Shown: positions 62,501-64,000 of the stretch, one piece after another
Numbering within the stretch: the stretch's first letter is position 1
Layout: each line of letters starts with the position of its first letter
Assembly: GCF_004403185.1 (NCBI RefSeq)
Contig: NZ_SOHJ01000001.1
Location: 94,836-158,835, forward strand
DNA length: 64,000 nt
From: Cryobacterium suzukii
GTDB taxonomy: Bacteria > Actinomycetota > Actinomycetes > Actinomycetales > Microbacteriaceae
Direction of reading: 5' to 3'
Made by a program: the position numbers and the translations under genes
Notes under the pieces: model-generated
Seen by the model: only the letters and a program-made list of their open reading frames with translations
The model's database searches: none
What the model was told of the DNA's origin: nothing

Positions 62501-63680
62501 ACTCTGGCTCGGCCTCGATCGGGCCGGTATCGTGGCCCTCGAACCGTATGTGCTGCCGGTCGCCGGCATCGTGCTCACCACGGCCGCGCTGACTCGCCGC
62601 TACGGCACAACCGATCGCTCGAGCGAGGCAAGTCCGGTAGCTGGCCTCCTGACTTTCGCCGGGCTGGTCATTGCTCTGGTCCCGCTCGCCGTATCCTCCG
62701 AGTCGGGGTCGCTGGTGCGCCCCATCGTGCTGGCCGTCGTGTCTGTGACCCTCATGATCGGTGCCGCCCTGGTGCGCTGGGTTCCGCAATCGTCAACCTA
62801 TCTGGCTGCGGCCGGTCTGGCCGGCGCGATGGCCCTCGTCGTCACAGCCTTCGCGCAGACGCAGCGTCTGGTCGGTGCGCCCGGCGCGCCCGATGGGCGA
62901 CTCGAGCTGTGGCTGGTCCTTCCCGCCATGGCTGCGGTCACGACCGCGGTTTTGCTGGTTCGCCAAACGGATGCCGAAACCACGGCGGTCCGACGCAGCG
63001 CGGGCATCGCGCTTGTGCTGGTGTGGGCATCCGTTCTGACCTGGGTCGAACTCACCGTTGTCAGCGCCCCCGCAGATGCCGGGCTGTCGACGCCCCGGGC
63101 CGTTTTGCTCGTGCTCGCTCTCTCCGCGGTGCATGTGATCGCCCTCGCGCGGCCCCGGGCGCCGCTGGGGGCAATCACCGCCTGGAGCGTGCTCGCACTG
63201 GCTGCCGTGGCCGCTATCACGGTGGCCAGCTCTGGCGTGGTCGACCCGTTCGAACTCGTCACCGTGCCGGTAGCCTTCGCGCTGATCGGGTCGGGCTGGC
63301 TGCGCCTGCACAGCGATCCGCGCGCGCGCAGTTGGCCCTGGTTTGGTCCGGGACTGTTGTTACTTTTGGTGCCGTCGCTGGTGCTCGATCTCACTTACAA
63401 CGACCTGTGGCGCATCGTCAGCCTCGGTGTTGTAGCCATTATTGTGCTCGCGATCGGCAGCACGCGGCGACTGCAAGCGCCGTTCGTAATCGGTGCTGCC
63501 GTGCTGCTCATCCACGGTGTCGCCCAGCTCTGGCCGTGGATCGCCCTCGCCTACAGCGTGGTTCCGTGGTTCCTCTGGCTCGGTGGCGGCGGCATCCTGC
63601 TCATCGTTCTCGCTGCACGCTATGAACAGCGCATAGCGAACTTCAAATCGGTTGCCCTGCGCATCAGCGCGCTGCGGTAG
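59586..63680 (+). CDS. Giant polytopic membrane protein (SCO7613 C-terminal-like) with zinc ribbon
   Basis: The 1364-residue protein begins with a zinc-ribbon-like pair of CxxC motifs (Cys35/38 and Cys47/50, in 'LCPACHTPLGSPVCSSCQLD'). A short helix and an Ala/Ser/Pro-rich linker follow (about 95-160), and then more than thirty hydrophobic segments to the C-terminus, separated by short loops rich in Arg. This is the architecture of actinobacterial proteins named after Streptomyces SCO7613; the function is unknown. GGGGAG precedes the ATG, and TAGCCT at 59549-59554 is a -10 candidate. Confidence 0.85.
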   Translation: MSVHEPVQSGEFYLRHAGRIIWPRNARDLSDTALCPACHTPLGSPVCSSCQLDLQHEAATELLASSADAAAALQRRAELIGRIRYETQTGRVAAPRPVSTYSAAAGSAAAGSVTTTLSTAAPAAPPVFDPTARLPGPGVVVSPQTPALLPPGRSAAPALATKPRRSSVQVVLLSIGVLLVSVAAIFFLTVAWIVAGLGFRFVVVALLTVAALVVAARMRRSRLTSTAEGIGSFAVVLVLLDVWGMRQNNLFGLAAGDGALYWGVALTVCATLFLGWHDRSNLRVGSIAGFVVAVPGIGLFAAGLFQSQDTLTRVFVGFLGAAIAALLHRATLPRPTDGRRWPTTDRFPERILLLALGALALVTAAVVAVFVESDSLIAPVWCLGAVALVATAHAVLVLRAPQSALIVESVGAAQPARLMGEYRTFAYLAASLAAFAAAGIAPVVAGRYDSLPFSLTVPLLVAAALAVALELFARHLAAPSAARTAGLMAAVSATTVAAIPLLVAAGYAAWPLIQATANGLRGREVVPDLANAENVWALLALVGVGAILFIGWALGGLLRARRQIVTALALAVVILAVPFSPSIGIIVALYLLLGAGALIGLLLARSSVPTSMPAFLTPAIIALLAAGEALGYVISWAHPTTWWFGTVSLVLALWFSRLLVTPRAAGPALANPVLASDSRAHARGALLAAAIVIALVGVGHVPLALAPDQRWSDAINLANVTAAILLAAALLHLLVAAAALRPTALSLLDRRWAFITLLVPTVIVFVPPIRSWSLATGESLLQPEPFGSILRASILAAACALWVFLRANRGGLHWERAIAAIALAPSLYLLIREVLFATAAVTSVFTLAAPAVALVVCSLALLLATNRTGSADSVTASATAIGAAIGAAGATGALGVDPFARRDRIALEMGAAIVLAPALFTAVVTFRSLGWLVIVFAGIVALIMAIAPDGLFGSTSNRRHFGWLALFLGTAGLWLGLDRAGIVALEPYVLPVAGIVLTTAALTRRYGTTDRSSEASPVAGLLTFAGLVIALVPLAVSSESGSLVRPIVLAVVSVTLMIGAALVRWVPQSSTYLAAAGLAGAMALVVTAFAQTQRLVGAPGAPDGRLELWLVLPAMAAVTTAVLLVRQTDAETTAVRRSAGIALVLVWASVLTWVELTVVSAPADAGLSTPRAVLLVLALSAVHVIALARPRAPLGAITAWSVLALAAVAAITVASSGVVDPFELVTVPVAFALIGSGWLRLHSDPRARSWPWFGPGLLLLLVPSLVLDLTYNDLWRIVSLGVVAIIVLAIGSTRRLQAPFVIGAAVLLIHGVAQLWPWIALAYSVVPWFLWLGGGGILLIVLAARYEQRIANFKSVALRISALR

Positions 63681-63692
63681 CCGGGCGGTGTT

Positions 63693-63732
63693 GTGCTGCA
63701 CGGTGCGGTGAGGTGCTGCACGCTGCGGTGCG
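63693..63732. repeat. Imperfect 20-bp tandem duplication
   Basis: Two adjacent 20-base units beginning GTGCTGCACG (63693 and 63713) match at 18 of 20 positions. They lie in the 140-bp gap between the giant membrane protein and the HNH endonuclease tail, where no gene is seen. Confidence 0.7.
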
Positions 63733-63820
63733 GCACGGCACGATGCCGAACGGTTGGGCACAGCCCGTGGCTCACGACCGGACCGGTCTTCCAAACGGGC
63801 GCGGGTCTACCGAACTGCTC

Positions 63821-64000
63821 CTAGAACGGCTGCGGGTCGGGGTCCGCGATGTCCCAAGCAGAGGCCCACGGGTCGGGAGGGGTCGGTTCGGCTGCGGGCC
63901 CGGGTTGCGGTGGTGACGTGTCGGACTGTTCTCGCGGTGGGCCGATGCGGGTGGCGGGATCGGTGGCGCAGTGCTTGCCAGCCGGACTGGTCCAGTTGAG
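63821..64000 (-). CDS. C-terminus of HNH endonuclease-type protein (DUF222/13E12 family), partial
   Basis: A minus-strand frame enters from the right edge and ends at TAG 63821-63823, giving 59 residues. 'LNWTSPAGKHCATDPATRIG' matches the segment just after the HNH motif in actinobacterial DUF222/13E12 repeat-family endonucleases, where 'xWTSPTGrxYxTxPA' closes the domain. A Pro/Asp-rich tail follows. The HNH and DUF222 parts lie outside the window, so intactness cannot be judged. These genes often occur in many copies per genome. Confidence 0.65.
   Translation of the reverse strand, partial: LNWTSPAGKHCATDPATRIGPPREQSDTSPPQPGPAAEPTPPDPWASAWDIADPDPQPF

Overview
The window looks like a chromosomal segment of a high-GC actinobacterium, most likely a member of the Microbacteriaceae. 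The evidence is the strong G/C bias at third codon positions, many GTG and TTG starts, actinobacterial families (DUF3151, 'SCO7613 C-terminal' membrane protein, 13E12-type HNH endonuclease tail), and coenzyme F420 genes that include an importer cassette I know only from Actinobacteria. No rRNA, tRNA, CRISPR array, prophage or transposase was seen.

Layout. 0-2.4 kb: small membrane proteins, a TPR protein and a GNAT acetyltransferase. 2.4-11 kb: housekeeping genes: purL, chorismate mutase, a DMT exporter, purA with a DUF3151 gene, and a SpoU-type RNA methylase. 11-14.7 kb: a catalase and a manganese module (mntH-mntR) with a DtxR/MntR-like operator. 14.8-18.7 kb: a large anchored surface protein with two C-type-lectin-like modules and FN3 domains, bracketed by decayed copies of the ends of mntH and mntR. 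19-24 kb: HAD phosphatase, polyol-type dehydrogenases, a septum-formation-like membrane protein and pyrE. 24-30 kb: a putative catabolic operon (maleate isomerase/arylmalonate decarboxylase-like enzyme, MatC-type carrier, ArgE-like deacylase, MHS transporter) divergent from an IclR regulator.

31-41 kb is a nine-gene, single-direction operon for catabolism of a reduced pyrimidine or hydantoin. A beta-ureidopropionase-like amidase and a dihydropyrimidinase open the ring products. A class III aminotransferase and an acylating semialdehyde dehydrogenase would take beta-alanine-type products to acyl-CoA. An NMT1-type ABC importer probably brings in the substrate. A luciferase-like (F420/FMN) oxidoreductase lies in the middle, and no classical dihydropyrimidine dehydrogenase is present. 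A divergent MocR-type regulator probably controls the operon.

44-51 kb is a coenzyme F420 locus: a BtuFCD-like importer of the kind proposed for F420-0, cofD, cofC, cofE and an F420-dependent glucose-6-phosphate dehydrogenase-family enzyme. No FO synthase is seen, so import of a precursor (FO or F420-0) is a plausible role. 51-59 kb: exonuclease III, a Na+/proline symporter, a CoA-transferase/glutaryl-CoA-dehydrogenase-like/GntR operon whose operator sits exactly on the promoter, a FAH-family hydrolase, an AEC transporter and an alpha/beta hydrolase. The window ends with a 1364-residue polytopic protein and the C-terminus of an HNH endonuclease.

A recurring feature is leaderless initiation: at least fifteen genes have a TANNNT hexamer 5-7 nt before the start codon and usually no Shine-Dalgarno sequence.
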